From Shinella curvata (lineage in GTDB: Bacteria; Pseudomonadota; Alphaproteobacteria; Rhizobiales; Rhizobiaceae): 64,000 nt of DNA. The DNA lies in the NCBI RefSeq assembly GCF_022899935.1, contig NZ_JALJCJ010000006.1, positions 124,001-188,000 of the forward strand, read 5' to 3'. Within the stretch, counting starts at the first letter, position 1, and the number at the start of each line of letters is the position of its first letter. The translations under genes and the position numbers were made by a program. Positions 26,792-35,491 of this stretch are shown in pieces. Below the pieces are notes generated by a model that made no database searches, was not told the DNA's origin, and worked only from the letters and a program-made list of their open reading frames with translations.

Positions 26792-28144
26792 ATGCAACAG
26801 GCCCTGATCGAGAAATACGGCGAGGCGCGGCTGCCGCGCTATACGAGCTATCCGACGGCGCCCGCCTTCGCCCCGGTCGTTGGCGCCGGCACCTATGGCG
26901 ACTGGCTTTCCGGCATCAAGCCGGGCACCGAAGCCTCGCTCTATCTGCACATCCCCTTCTGTCGCTCCATGTGCTGGTATTGCGGCTGCCACACCACGAT
27001 CACCCAGAAGGACGCGCCGATCCTCGACTATCTCGACATGCTGCGACAGGAGATCGGCCTCGTCTCGGACCGGGTGGAAAACCGCATCAGGGTCCGGCAC
27101 ATCCATTTCGGCGGCGGCACGCCGACGATCATGCAGCCGGAGGAGTTCCGCGATCTCATTGGTCTTCTGCGCGCCCGCTTCGGCCTCGTCGCCGGCGCAG
27201 AGATCGCGGTGGAGATCGATCCGCGCACGCTGACGGCGGAGATGGCGGCAGCGCTCGGCGAAGCGGGCGTCACCCGCGCCAGCCTCGGCGTGCAGAGTTT
27301 CGATCCCGTCGTGCAGAAGGCGATCAACCGCATGCAGAGCGAGGCGCAGACCGCCGAGGCTGTGACCCGGCTGCGCGCGGCCGGCGTCGGCGGCATCAAT
27401 TTCGACCTCATCTACGGCCTGCCGCACCAGACGGTACAATCCTGCATCGACACGGCAATGGCGGCGGTCGCCATGCGGCCGGAACGGTTCGCGGTGTTCG
27501 GCTACGCCCACATCCCCTCATTTAAGAAGCACCAGCGGCTGATCGACGAACGCGCGCTGCCGGATGCCGCCACACGTGCCGCGCAGGCGGAGGCGATTGC
27601 CGAAACGCTCGTTGCCGCCGGCTATGTGCGCATCGGCCTCGACCATTATGCGCTGCCGGGCGATGATCTCGCGATCGCCGCAAGACGCGGCCGGCTGCGC
27701 CGCAATTTCCAGGGCTATACGACGGATGCCTGCGAGACGCTGATCGGCTTCGGCGCCTCGTCCATCGGGCGCACGCCGAATGGTTATGTCCAGAACGAGG
27801 TGCCGCCCGGCCTCTATGCCCAGCGCATCGCCTCGGGTCGGCTGGCCACCGTCAAGGGTTACCGCCTCACCGCCGAGGATCGGCTGCGCGCCGAGATCAT
27901 CGAACGACTGATGTGCGACTTCCGCGCCGATATCACCACCATCGCCGCCCGTCACGGTTTCGATGCAGCCCCCCTGCTCGACGGCAATGCGCGGCTGGCA
28001 GCGCTCGCCGAAGACGGTGCGGTCGATATCCGCGGTGGTACAGTAAAGGTGCGGCAGGATCATCGTTTCATCATCCGCGCCGTCGCCGCCGCCTTCGACG
28101 CGTATATCGACCAGTCGGCCCGCACCCACAGCAAGGCCGCCTGA
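26792..28144 (+). CDS. hemN: HemN, oxygen-independent coproporphyrinogen III oxidase
   Basis: A 450-residue radical-SAM enzyme with the CxxxCxxC cluster site C57-RSM-C61-WY-C64 followed by Cys66, FGGGTPT, and RASLGVQSFDP. It decarboxylates coproporphyrinogen III without oxygen, supplying heme for NorBC, NapBC and NnrS under denitrifying conditions. The ATG at 26792 follows AAGGA. A Fnr/NnrR-type box upstream and a strong terminator downstream make it a single-gene unit. Confidence 0.95.
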   Translation: MQQALIEKYGEARLPRYTSYPTAPAFAPVVGAGTYGDWLSGIKPGTEASLYLHIPFCRSMCWYCGCHTTITQKDAPILDYLDMLRQEIGLVSDRVENRIRVRHIHFGGGTPTIMQPEEFRDLIGLLRARFGLVAGAEIAVEIDPRTLTAEMAAALGEAGVTRASLGVQSFDPVVQKAINRMQSEAQTAEAVTRLRAAGVGGINFDLIYGLPHQTVQSCIDTAMAAVAMRPERFAVFGYAHIPSFKKHQRLIDERALPDAATRAAQAEAIAETLVAAGYVRIGLDHYALPGDDLAIAARRGRLRRNFQGYTTDACETLIGFGASSIGRTPNGYVQNEVPPGLYAQRIASGRLATVKGYRLTAEDRLRAEIIERLMCDFRADITTIAARHGFDAAPLLDGNARLAALAEDGAVDIRGGTVKVRQDHRFIIRAVAAAFDAYIDQSARTHSKAA

Positions 28145-28166
28145 AACCAATTATCCAAAATATGCA

Positions 28167-28200
28167 AAAGGCCCGGCGTGGTGCGGCACGCCGGGCCTTT
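28167..28200. terminator. Bidirectional terminator between hemN and norD
   Basis: A 14-bp perfect stem (AAAGGCCCGGCGTG / CACGCCGGGCCTTT) with a 6-base loop ends in TTT on the plus strand and in TTT on the minus strand. It serves hemN and the converging nor operon. Confidence 0.9.
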
Positions 28201-28219
28201 CTCGCAGATCCCGTGTCCT

Positions 28220-30118
28220 CTATCCCACGAGACCGCGATAGATCGCCGGCAGCGCCGCAGGCAGCCGGGCGATATTGCTGACGATGGCGTAGCCGTTGCG
28301 GCCGAAGATCGCCGGCACATAGGCCTGCGCCTCTCGGTCCACCGTCACCCCGAAGACGCTGAGGCCGGTCCGCCGGGCCTCATTGACGGCGCGGCGACTG
28401 TCCTCCAGCGCGAAACGCCCCTCGTAATGATCGACGTCGTTCGGCTTGCCGTCCGTCAGGATCAGCAGCAGCTTGCGCCGGTTCGGCTGCTCCCGCAGCT
28501 TCGCCGCCGCATGGCGGATCGCCGGGCCGATGCGGGTGTAGAAACCCGGCTTCAGCGCCGCGATGCGCGCCTCGACGCCATGGCCCATCGGCTCGCCGAA
28601 ATCCTTGACCGTCTCGACGCGCACCCAGGAGCGGCGGCGCGAGGTGAAGGTGAGAATGGAATGGCTGTCACCGCAGGCCGCGAGGCCATGGGAAAGCACC
28701 AGCAGCGCCTCCTTCTCCACGTCGAGCACCCGGCGATTGTCGAACCAGGCATCGGTGGAGAGCGAGACGTCCACCAGGATGGTGACGGCGAGGTCATGCG
28801 CCTGCGGCCGGCTCATCAGGTGGATACGGTCGCTGCCCTGCCCGCCGGCGGCGAGATCGCTGCGCGCCCTGACCACCGCATCGAGATCCAGTTCGGCGCC
28901 GTCGAGTTGTGCGCGCAACATTTCATGGCGCGGCCGCAGCACCTCGAACTGCCGGCGCACGCGGCGGATGAGGCTTTTCGTATCGGGATCGGTTTCCAGC
29001 ACCACGGCCGTATCCGGTGCGGGCGCGGCCAGCACGCGGCAATGGTCCGGCAGATAGGTGGCCGTGCAATAATCCCATTCGGGATAGGTGAACTCGCCCG
29101 TCAGCCGCGTGCGGTCGAGCGCTTCCGGCGGCAGGTCGAGATCGAAGCGGAAGCGCGCGGCGGGACGGCCCTTGCGCTCGCCGAGCGTCATGTCGTCGAG
29201 CTCGTCGGCGGCCGAGGAATCGTGGTCGTCGCTGTCGTCGCCGGGGCGGTCTACATTGACCATCTCGGCCATCGCCAAAATCTTCTCGAAGCGGTTGAGG
29301 ATGAACGGGCTGCGCTCGGTCTTGCGGTTCTCCGCCTTCTCGCGCAGCGCCACATGGCGCTCCGTCTCCGGCGCGTCGGGGTTTGCCCCGGTGGCCGGCT
29401 GGTCTTCCTCACCGCGCCCCTCGCCCTCCTCGCGCCACAGCGCATCCGGCCAGAGCGGTACCGGCAGCATCGGCAGATAGCCGGCCGGGGCGCGATGCGG
29501 GAAAATCACCGGCAGCGTCTCGTCGGCAAGCCCGGCACCCCTGCGCAGCAGGCTGAGAATACGGTTCTCGACATGGCGCTCGACGGAGGGAAGCGGGCGG
29601 GGCTGGCGCGCTGCCAGCATGGCGGACGAAAGCCGATAGTAGCGTCTTGCGAGACCGGGAAAGGCCGCGAGCACCGCTTGCGTCGTCGCTTCCGCGCGCC
29701 GGAGTATCGCGAGATCACGCAGCAGCGGGTCGCTCTCGGCAACCGGCTCCAGCGGCATCAGGGCCATGGCGGCGGCGAGCCAGACATAGAGATCGCGGTT
29801 GAGCGCACGCTCCGGGAAAAGATCGATCACGCCTGGCAGCATGACGGTCGCATGGTCGCGGCCGGGCTGCACCAGCTTCTCCTCGCCGAGCCCCATGCGC
29901 TGACGCAGCCGCAGGCGATGGGTCGAGGTGCGCCCGCGCGCCGGCGCGATCTGCACCGCGCCCTCCCCGCCGAATCCGCGAAAGCAGACCGCGAGCACCG
30001 GGCGGATATCCTCCAGCCGCACCGCCTGGTCCAGGTGGCGCGGCCAGCTGCCGGTATTGCCGACCAGCCGGTGCCAGGCGCGGCCGACGGTTTCCTCAAG
30101 CTCCAGGAAATCCAGCAT
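28220..30118 (-). CDS. norD: NorD, VWA-domain protein for nitric oxide reductase assembly
   Basis: A 632-residue protein with a C-terminal von Willebrand A domain whose MIDAS begins ILVDVSLST near residue 450 and continues LLLILTDGKPNDVD. The middle is rich in charged residues, as is typical of NorD. With NorQ it forms an AAA+/VWA pair thought to insert the non-heme iron in NorB. It follows norQ by 9 bases and ends before a strong terminator. Confidence 0.93.
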   Translation of the reverse strand: MLDFLELEETVGRAWHRLVGNTGSWPRHLDQAVRLEDIRPVLAVCFRGFGGEGAVQIAPARGRTSTHRLRLRQRMGLGEEKLVQPGRDHATVMLPGVIDLFPERALNRDLYVWLAAAMALMPLEPVAESDPLLRDLAILRRAEATTQAVLAAFPGLARRYYRLSSAMLAARQPRPLPSVERHVENRILSLLRRGAGLADETLPVIFPHRAPAGYLPMLPVPLWPDALWREEGEGRGEEDQPATGANPDAPETERHVALREKAENRKTERSPFILNRFEKILAMAEMVNVDRPGDDSDDHDSSAADELDDMTLGERKGRPAARFRFDLDLPPEALDRTRLTGEFTYPEWDYCTATYLPDHCRVLAAPAPDTAVVLETDPDTKSLIRRVRRQFEVLRPRHEMLRAQLDGAELDLDAVVRARSDLAAGGQGSDRIHLMSRPQAHDLAVTILVDVSLSTDAWFDNRRVLDVEKEALLVLSHGLAACGDSHSILTFTSRRRSWVRVETVKDFGEPMGHGVEARIAALKPGFYTRIGPAIRHAAAKLREQPNRRKLLLILTDGKPNDVDHYEGRFALEDSRRAVNEARRTGLSVFGVTVDREAQAYVPAIFGRNGYAIVSNIARLPAALPAIYRGLVG

Positions 30119-30127
30119 GGCGCGGCC

Positions 30128-30931
30128 TCACCGGATCATCGCATCGGCGATTTCGAGAAGGGCGGCGCGCACGTCCGGTTCGTCGGTCAACGGCTCGATC
30201 ATCGCGGCGCGCACGGCCTCGCGCACGCTCATGCCGCTGTCGATGAGGCAGGCACAATAGACGAGCAGGCGCGTCGAGACACCCTCTTCGAGGTCGTGCC
30301 CCTTCAGCGCGCGCAGCCGATGCGCCAGCGCGACGAGCGGCGCGACGCGCGCCTCGTCCAGGCCGCTTTCCGTGGCGACGACGGCGATCTCGGCGGCCTT
30401 CGGCAGGAAATCGAACTCGATGGCGACGAAGCGCTGACGGGTGGAGGGTTTCAGCGCCTTCAAGAGGTTCTGATAGCCAGGATTGTAGGAGACGACGAGC
30501 ATGAAGCCGGCCGGCGCTTCCAGCACCTCGCCGGTGCGCTCCAGCGGCAGGATGCGCCGGTCGTCGGTGAGCGGATGCAGCACGACAGCCACGTCCTTGC
30601 GGGCCTCCACGATCTCATCGAGATAACACACGCCGCCCTCGCGCACCGCGCGCGTCAGCGGGCCATCAACCCAGACCGTATCGCCGCCCTTCAGGAGGTA
30701 TCGGCCGGTGAGGTCGGCGGCGGAGAGATCGTCATGGCAGGAAACGGTCGAGAGCGGCAGGTTGAGTTTTGCCGCCACGTGGCTGACGAAGCGGGTCTTG
30801 CCGCAGCCGGTCGGGCCTTTCAGGAGCAGCGGAAGCTGGCGCACCCAGGCCTTCTCGAACAGCTCGCATTCGTTGCCGGAAGGGCTGTAGGCGGGGATGT
30901 CAGCATGGGCGGCCTTGAGCATCACGTTCAT
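30128..30931 (-). CDS. norQ: NorQ, MoxR-type AAA+ ATPase for NOR maturation
   Basis: A 267-residue ATPase with Walker A GPTGCGKT (39-46), Walker B VCYLDEIVE, and arginine-finger/sensor region STRQRFVAIEF. It works with NorD in activating nitric oxide reductase. The ATG at 30931 is preceded by GGAG at good spacing; longer in-frame starts reach into the spacer after norB. Confidence 0.93.
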   Translation of the reverse strand: MNVMLKAAHADIPAYSPSGNECELFEKAWVRQLPLLLKGPTGCGKTRFVSHVAAKLNLPLSTVSCHDDLSAADLTGRYLLKGGDTVWVDGPLTRAVREGGVCYLDEIVEARKDVAVVLHPLTDDRRILPLERTGEVLEAPAGFMLVVSYNPGYQNLLKALKPSTRQRFVAIEFDFLPKAAEIAVVATESGLDEARVAPLVALAHRLRALKGHDLEEGVSTRLLVYCACLIDSGMSVREAVRAAMIEPLTDEPDVRAALLEIADAMIR

Positions 30932-30999
30932 TGTGGTCTCCAAATCCATAGAGGAAGAAAAAGGTGCCGGCCCCGTGGGATGACGGGGCCGGCCGGCAC

Positions 31000-32346
31000 T
31001 CACTCGGCGGGTTGGACCATCCGGGTAAGGCTGTCGGTACGCTCACGGCCGGGCACCAGCACGGCCCAGATGAACATCAGCGCCGAGACGAGCACGACCA
31101 CGCCCGAGCCGAGACGGACCCAGTAGAACAGCGCCAACTGGTCCTGCACGTCCATGAAGCTTTCGCCGAGCACGCGCTGGAGATGGATCTGGACCACACC
31201 CGCGAAGGTGAGCGCGAAGGTCATGACCGACATGGCGGTGCACATGATCCAGAAGCTGACGATCGAGAGCCACTGGTTGTAGGGCTGGCGGCCGCGGATC
31301 TCCGGGATGGCATAGGCCATCATGGCGAGGTTCAGCATCACATAGGCGCCGAAGAAGGCGAGGTGTCCGTGCGCCGCCGTCATCTGCGTGCCGTGGCTGT
31401 AATAGTTCACCGACGACAGCGTGTGCAGGAAGCCCCAGACACCGGCGCCGAAGAAGGCCATGACCGAGCAGCCGATCGACCACAGAAGTGCTGCCTTGTT
31501 CGGATGGTTGCGGCCGGCCTTCCAGGTCATCACGAAGGTGAAGATGACCATGGTGAAGAACGGTGCCACTTCCAAAGTCGAGAACAGCGAGCCGATCCAC
31601 TGCCAGTAGCCCGGCGCGCCGATCCAGTAATAGTGGTGGCCCGTGCCGAGAATGCCCGAGAACAGAGCCAGGCCGACGATGACATAGAGCCACTTCTCCA
31701 CAACCTCGCGGTCGATGCCATTGAGCTTGATCATCAGGAAGGCGAGCACGGAGGCCATGATCAGCTCCCAGACGCCCTCGACCCAGAGGTGGATGACGTA
31801 CCACCAGTACATCTTGTCGAGCGCCAGGTTGATCGGGTTGTAGAAGGCGAAGAGGAAGAACAGCGCCAACCCCCAGAGACCGAAGAGCAGGATATTGATG
31901 ACCGTGGTCTTGCGACCCTTCAGCGCCGTCATGGTGATGTTGAACAGGAACATCAGCACGACCACGACGATCCCCACCTTTGCAATGAAGGTCTGCTCGA
32001 GGAACTCGCGGCCTTCATGGATGCGGAACATGTAGCCGACAACCGTGAGGCCCGCCGCGACGAAGAACATCCAGAACTGCGCGACCGCGAGTTTCGGGCT
32101 GTAAAGCTCCGTCTCGGTCTCCTCGGGGATCATGTAATAGGTGGCGCCCATGAAGCCCATGAGCAGCCATACGACGAGCGCATTGGTGTGGATCATGCGC
32201 ACGATGTTGAAGGGCAGGAGTTCGGACAGGGTGTTGGGCAGCACATAGATCGTGCCGGCCACGACGCCGAACAGCACCTGGGCGAGAAACAGGCCGAGCG
32301 CGCCGTAAAAATACAGCATCGCGACCTTTTGCGTTTGATATTTCAT
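31000..32346 (-). CDS. norB: NorB, catalytic subunit of cytochrome c-type nitric oxide reductase
   Basis: A 448-residue heme-copper-oxidase-family protein with 12 helices, the length of cNOR (not the longer quinol NOR). Conserved His segments include RMIHTNALVVW, YVIHLWVEGVWELI, TGHHYYWIG and HGHLAFFGAYVMLN. It reduces two NO to N2O at a heme b3/FeB site. The ATG has AAGGAG upstream and lies 11 bases after norC. Confidence 0.97.
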   Translation of the reverse strand: MKYQTQKVAMLYFYGALGLFLAQVLFGVVAGTIYVLPNTLSELLPFNIVRMIHTNALVVWLLMGFMGATYYMIPEETETELYSPKLAVAQFWMFFVAAGLTVVGYMFRIHEGREFLEQTFIAKVGIVVVVLMFLFNITMTALKGRKTTVINILLFGLWGLALFFLFAFYNPINLALDKMYWWYVIHLWVEGVWELIMASVLAFLMIKLNGIDREVVEKWLYVIVGLALFSGILGTGHHYYWIGAPGYWQWIGSLFSTLEVAPFFTMVIFTFVMTWKAGRNHPNKAALLWSIGCSVMAFFGAGVWGFLHTLSSVNYYSHGTQMTAAHGHLAFFGAYVMLNLAMMAYAIPEIRGRQPYNQWLSIVSFWIMCTAMSVMTFALTFAGVVQIHLQRVLGESFMDVQDQLALFYWVRLGSGVVVLVSALMFIWAVLVPGRERTDSLTRMVQPAE

Positions 32347-32357
32347 GTTGTCTCTCC

Positions 32358-32810
32358 TTAACCGGCGTCGTTCGGCGGCCAGTTCTGGGTCTTGATCTTG
32401 CTCGTCCATTCGAGGAAGTCGGCGAGATCGTTGACCTCCTGTTCGGTGAGATTGAACTGCGGCATCTGCCGCCGGCCTTCCGCGCCGCTCGGCTGGGCGG
32501 CCATCCAGGCTTTCAGCGCCTCGCGGGCACCTTCCGGGTCTTCCGCGCCACCATAGCGCTTCCACACATTGCCGAGTTCGGGCGCGAAATAGGCACCCTC
32601 GCCGAGCAGCGTGTGGCAGTTGATACAGGCGTTCTTTTCCCAGACGTGTTTGCCGCGCGCGACGCTGTCGGTCAGCGTGGTCTCGTCGGTGGAGACCGTG
32701 CGCATGTAGTAATGCGAATGGGCGGTCAGCCCCACGAAGATCGTGAAGAAGAAGATGGACCCGCCATAGAAGACGTTGCGGGCCCCGGTCTTGGTTAGGC
32801 GCTCTGCCAT
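32358..32810 (-). CDS. norC: NorC, membrane-anchored cytochrome c subunit of nitric oxide reductase
   Basis: A 150-residue protein with an N-terminal anchor (residues about 12-30) and one heme site, CINCH (62-66), plus a distal Met in RRQMPQFNLT. It receives electrons from soluble c-type carriers and passes them to NorB. Upstream, a TTG-N8-CAA box lies 134 bases from the start, overlapping the end region of norF. Confidence 0.96.
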   Translation of the reverse strand: MAERLTKTGARNVFYGGSIFFFTIFVGLTAHSHYYMRTVSTDETTLTDSVARGKHVWEKNACINCHTLLGEGAYFAPELGNVWKRYGGAEDPEGAREALKAWMAAQPSGAEGRRQMPQFNLTEQEVNDLADFLEWTSKIKTQNWPPNDAG

Positions 32811-32937
32811 CCCCTGGTCCTTTCCTTGGCCAGAACCCCTCGGGCACCGGCGTCAAACCCCGCGAAACTGGGTGCCGGCGATCCCCTCGCCGACGATGCG
32901 GGACGCTTCCGTTCTAGCGCCGCGGGAAAAGGCTTCT

Positions 32938-32951
32938 TTGCGCGCAGGCAA
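32938..32951 (-). promoter_or_regulatory. Fnr/NnrR-type box for norCBQD
   Basis: TTTGC-N6-GCAAA, core TTG-N8-CAA, in the gap between norF and norC. It suggests norCBQD has its own promoter apart from norEF, with a leader of roughly 90 bases. Confidence 0.7.
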
Positions 32952-32967
32952 AGATCCGCGCGGTTCG

Positions 32968-33243
32968 TCAGCCGATGAGCGAAACGGTGACGGCGCGCAT
33001 GAGCGCCAGCGACAGGAGAACCGCCGGCCAGGCAAGCAGCGCGGACTTCAGGATGCTCCGGCTTGCGCGCAGTTCCATGAAATCGAGCACGATGAAGCGA
33101 CCCTTGGCATAGGCCATGACAAGCACGGCGGTGATCGGCACCAGCAATCCGCCTGAAAGGCCGCCGACAAAAGCGCCGCCAGCGGCGAGCGTCAGCAGCA
33201 TGGCGAGGGTGGCGAAAAACTGTTCGCGGGCCTGTCGGTTCAT
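32968..33243 (-). CDS. norF: NorF, small membrane protein of the nor cluster
   Basis: A 91-residue protein with three predicted helices and the segment AYAKGRFIVLDFMELR, a mark of the NorF/cytochrome oxidase subunit IV-like family. It is needed for full NOR activity in other denitrifiers. It follows norE by 10 bases. Confidence 0.85.
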   Translation of the reverse strand: MNRQAREQFFATLAMLLTLAAGGAFVGGLSGGLLVPITAVLVMAYAKGRFIVLDFMELRASRSILKSALLAWPAVLLSLALMRAVTVSLIG

Positions 33244-33253
33244 CGGGAAATCC

Positions 33254-33814
33254 TCAGGTAAGATAGACGATGGGGAACATGACGAGCCAGACGAGATCGA
33301 TCGCGTGCCACAGTGTAGCGATCATCACGACATTGCCGCGCGAAGGCCTCCAGGCGACGAGAAGCAAGATCGCCGCGCCGAAGACGACATGCAGCAAATG
33401 GAAGCCCGTCACGATGAAATAGAGTTCGGCGAGCGTGCCGAGGCCACCGATGCCGGAGCGGATCTCCAGCGTGTATTCGAAAGCCTTCACAGCCGCGAAG
33501 GCGAGACCGAAGAGTGCCGCCAGTAACAGTGGGCGGCAGACGGCCCTACCTTCGCCGCCGAGCCGGACGGCCAGTGCGGCCTGCCAGCCGCTCAGCACGA
33601 GGATGATCGTGTTGGCCGCAGCGAGACCCGGATGAAGATGACTGCGGAACAGCGCCGCACCGTCCGGGTTCAGCATCATCATGATCATGAAGGCAATGAG
33701 CAGCACACCGAAGGCGGCAAGCTCGCTCCAGACCAGAATCCACAACAGCAGGCTGTCGCCCTCGCCGCCCTGTGCCTTCGTCCCCGCCATGCTGAAATCA
33801 TCCGTCGTCGCCAT
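33254..33814 (-). CDS. norE: NorE, cytochrome c oxidase subunit III-like protein
   Basis: A 186-residue protein with five predicted helices and the subunit-III pattern LLLWILVWSELAAFG, FHLLHVVFGAAIL and LWHAIDLVWLVMFP. NorE supports nitric oxide reductase but is not catalytic. ATG at 33814 is used; ATG at 33790 is an equally possible start and would place the upstream box at the usual 64-base distance. Ribosome sites are weak for both. Confidence 0.88.
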   Translation of the reverse strand: MATTDDFSMAGTKAQGGEGDSLLLWILVWSELAAFGVLLIAFMIMMMLNPDGAALFRSHLHPGLAAANTIILVLSGWQAALAVRLGGEGRAVCRPLLLAALFGLAFAAVKAFEYTLEIRSGIGGLGTLAELYFIVTGFHLLHVVFGAAILLLVAWRPSRGNVVMIATLWHAIDLVWLVMFPIVYLT

Positions 33815-33847
33815 GGCCTTTTCTAGCCGGTCGTGCCGCTGCCTTCT

Positions 33848-33861
33848 TTGCGCCGGCACAA
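33848..33861. promoter_or_regulatory. Fnr/NnrR-type box between norE and the hemerythrin operon
   Basis: TTTGC-N6-ACAAA, core TTG-N8-CAA. It is 60 bases upstream of the small plus-strand gene at 33914 and 40 or 64 bases upstream of the two possible norE starts, so it may serve both. Confidence 0.7.
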
Positions 33862-33913
33862 AGATCGGCGCGCGCGGACACGGCAGGATGGCAACAAAGG
33901 AAAGGATACTCTC

Positions 33914-34069
33914 ATGACCGACGCGCAGATCGGCCTTGTCGTCGCGGCCCCCGTCATTATCGGCTTCGCCCTGATGCTCTACCGCATGGGCGTGCTTCAG
34001 GGCGCCGGCACACTCTCGGCCGTCGGCGCCTCTCTCGTCATCGCCGCCGTGCTGTTCTTCGGGCAGTAG
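33914..34069 (+). CDS. 51-residue membrane protein of unknown function
   Basis: A small protein with two hydrophobic segments (IGLVVAAPVIIGFALMLY and TLSAVGASLVIAAVLFF) joined by a short basic/glycine turn, a likely helical hairpin in the inner membrane. The ATG follows AAAGGAAAGGA. It is 8 bases ahead of a hemerythrin-like gene and under a denitrification box, so the two are probably one unit. I do not recognise a family. Confidence 0.72.
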   Translation: MTDAQIGLVVAAPVIIGFALMLYRMGVLQGAGTLSAVGASLVIAAVLFFGQ

Positions 34070-34077
34070 GAGAACGC

Positions 34078-34539
34078 ATGAGCGAACAAACCCTCGCCGC
34101 CTCCGATATCGGCCAACTGGAAGCGCTGCACGGCCGCCTGCTCGATCTTTGCCTGCGTCTCGAAGAGGCTGCGAGCGACCTCGATATTGCCGGAGACCTG
34201 GCAGACCTCGCCGACGCCATGCCGCCTCTCCTGGAATCCGTGCACGATCTTGAGGAGCGCCTGCTCTTTCCTGATTTCGACCGCCATGCCGGCTCCTGCT
34301 TCGCCGCCCTCGCCATAGAGCGCCTCAAGGCCGAACACCGCTGCGACCGGCTTGCGGCGGAAGAGTTGTCCCTCACCCTCAAGGCCGTCGCGGACGGCCA
34401 GTGCGGGCTTTCGCCCGACACGATCTCCCGTATGCTTGGCGGCTTTCAGGAAAGCCTGCGCCGCCACGTCTTCTCCGAGAAGATTGTTCTCGAAAGCCTG
34501 CTGGCGGCCAAGGCGGAAGCGCGCGATATCTTCGGCTGA
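34078..34539 (+). CDS. Hemerythrin-like (HHE) domain protein
   Basis: A 153-residue helical protein with the iron-ligand spacing of hemerythrin-like proteins: His in EALHGRLLD, HDLEER, EHRCDR and RRHVFSEKIVLE. It could bind oxygen, sense it, or repair iron damaged by NO, as YtfE does; which one is not decidable here. The start has AGGAG upstream and the gene ends 8 bases from the converging ubiV. Confidence 0.8.
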   Translation: MSEQTLAASDIGQLEALHGRLLDLCLRLEEAASDLDIAGDLADLADAMPPLLESVHDLEERLLFPDFDRHAGSCFAALAIERLKAEHRCDRLAAEELSLTLKAVADGQCGLSPDTISRMLGGFQESLRRHVFSEKIVLESLLAAKAEARDIFG

Positions 34540-34547
34540 AATGCCCG

Positions 34548-35480
34548 TCACGCCCCCGCGGTCGTCACATTTCGCCCCCGCGCGACCCAGGTTGCCCCTT
34601 CCCGTTGGTGCAGGAAGCCGTTCGAGAAGCGCACGCCAGGATAGACCGTTGCCAGTTCCACCAGCGCTTCGTCGCCCCCTATCCGGCCATCGAGCACCGC
34701 CCGATAGAGCGATGCGACGCGGACTATGTCGCAATCCTGCGGCGAAAGGCGGATGCGGGCGAGGCCGGCCTCGACCAGCGGCAGGAGATCGTCCAGCAAG
34801 ACGGCACAGCTGCTCGACATGGTCTGCACACCATTGAGCACCAGGAACGACTGGCGGTCGAGCGTGCGTAGCGGCAGGCCATCCGGGTCCTCGCCGCAGA
34901 TGAATTGACAGCTGTCCTTTGTGAGACCCTTTGACCGGGCATGGGCGCATCGCGCCGAAATGGCGAGCGGCATGCGGCCGAACGCAAAAAGCTCAAAGGA
35001 AAAGTCCGGCATGGCGTTCAGCATCCGCTGGATGGAGGCGGCGGGAAGTTCTGGCGGCAGGCAGATGTTTTCCGCCCCGCGCGCGGCAAGCGTACGTGCC
35101 GTCGCGGCATTGTAGACATTGACCAGCGGGCCGATCGAATGCGCCACCCCCTTGAGGAGACCAAGCGCGGAGAGATCGTTCGCTTCCACCGAATGAGCGC
35201 TGTCACGGATGAGCTCGCGAACATGCCGGCTTTCACGTTCCAGCGTCACCATGGCAAGGGTCGAGAACGTCACCCGCTTGCCGGCGGCCTCCAGCCGCTC
35301 AATGACCTCGGCGACATGCGGCTCGCTGAAATGCTGGCGCTTGAAACAGACCGTCTCGCCGATCGTGACATGTTCAACCGCGGCTTCATCGGCAATGCGA
35401 AAATAGAAATCCCGCCATTTCGGCCCATCCCACAGATAATAGATCGGCCCCAGGCTCAACGCCGCGCGCTTCGTTTCCAT
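34548..35480 (-). CDS. ubiV: UbiV, U32-family protein for O2-independent ubiquinone synthesis
   Basis: A 310-residue peptidase-U32-family protein with the UbiV iron-sulfur cysteines: Cys45, then Cys178-x12-Cys191-x3-Cys195, the same spacing as in E. coli UbiV. UbiU and UbiV form a heterodimer with 4Fe-4S clusters that hydroxylates ubiquinone precursors without oxygen. AGGAG lies eight bases before the ATG. It follows ubiU by 11 bases. Confidence 0.9.
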   Translation of the reverse strand: METKRAALSLGPIYYLWDGPKWRDFYFRIADEAAVEHVTIGETVCFKRQHFSEPHVAEVIERLEAAGKRVTFSTLAMVTLERESRHVRELIRDSAHSVEANDLSALGLLKGVAHSIGPLVNVYNAATARTLAARGAENICLPPELPAASIQRMLNAMPDFSFELFAFGRMPLAISARCAHARSKGLTKDSCQFICGEDPDGLPLRTLDRQSFLVLNGVQTMSSSCAVLLDDLLPLVEAGLARIRLSPQDCDIVRVASLYRAVLDGRIGGDEALVELATVYPGVRFSNGFLHQREGATWVARGRNVTTAGA

Positions 35481-35491
35481 CCAGTCGTCTC

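Noticed and set aside
28178-31126. Long plus-strand open frame opposite norD and norQ
   Set aside because: Same high-GC antisense effect; norD and norQ on the other strand are well supported by motifs.
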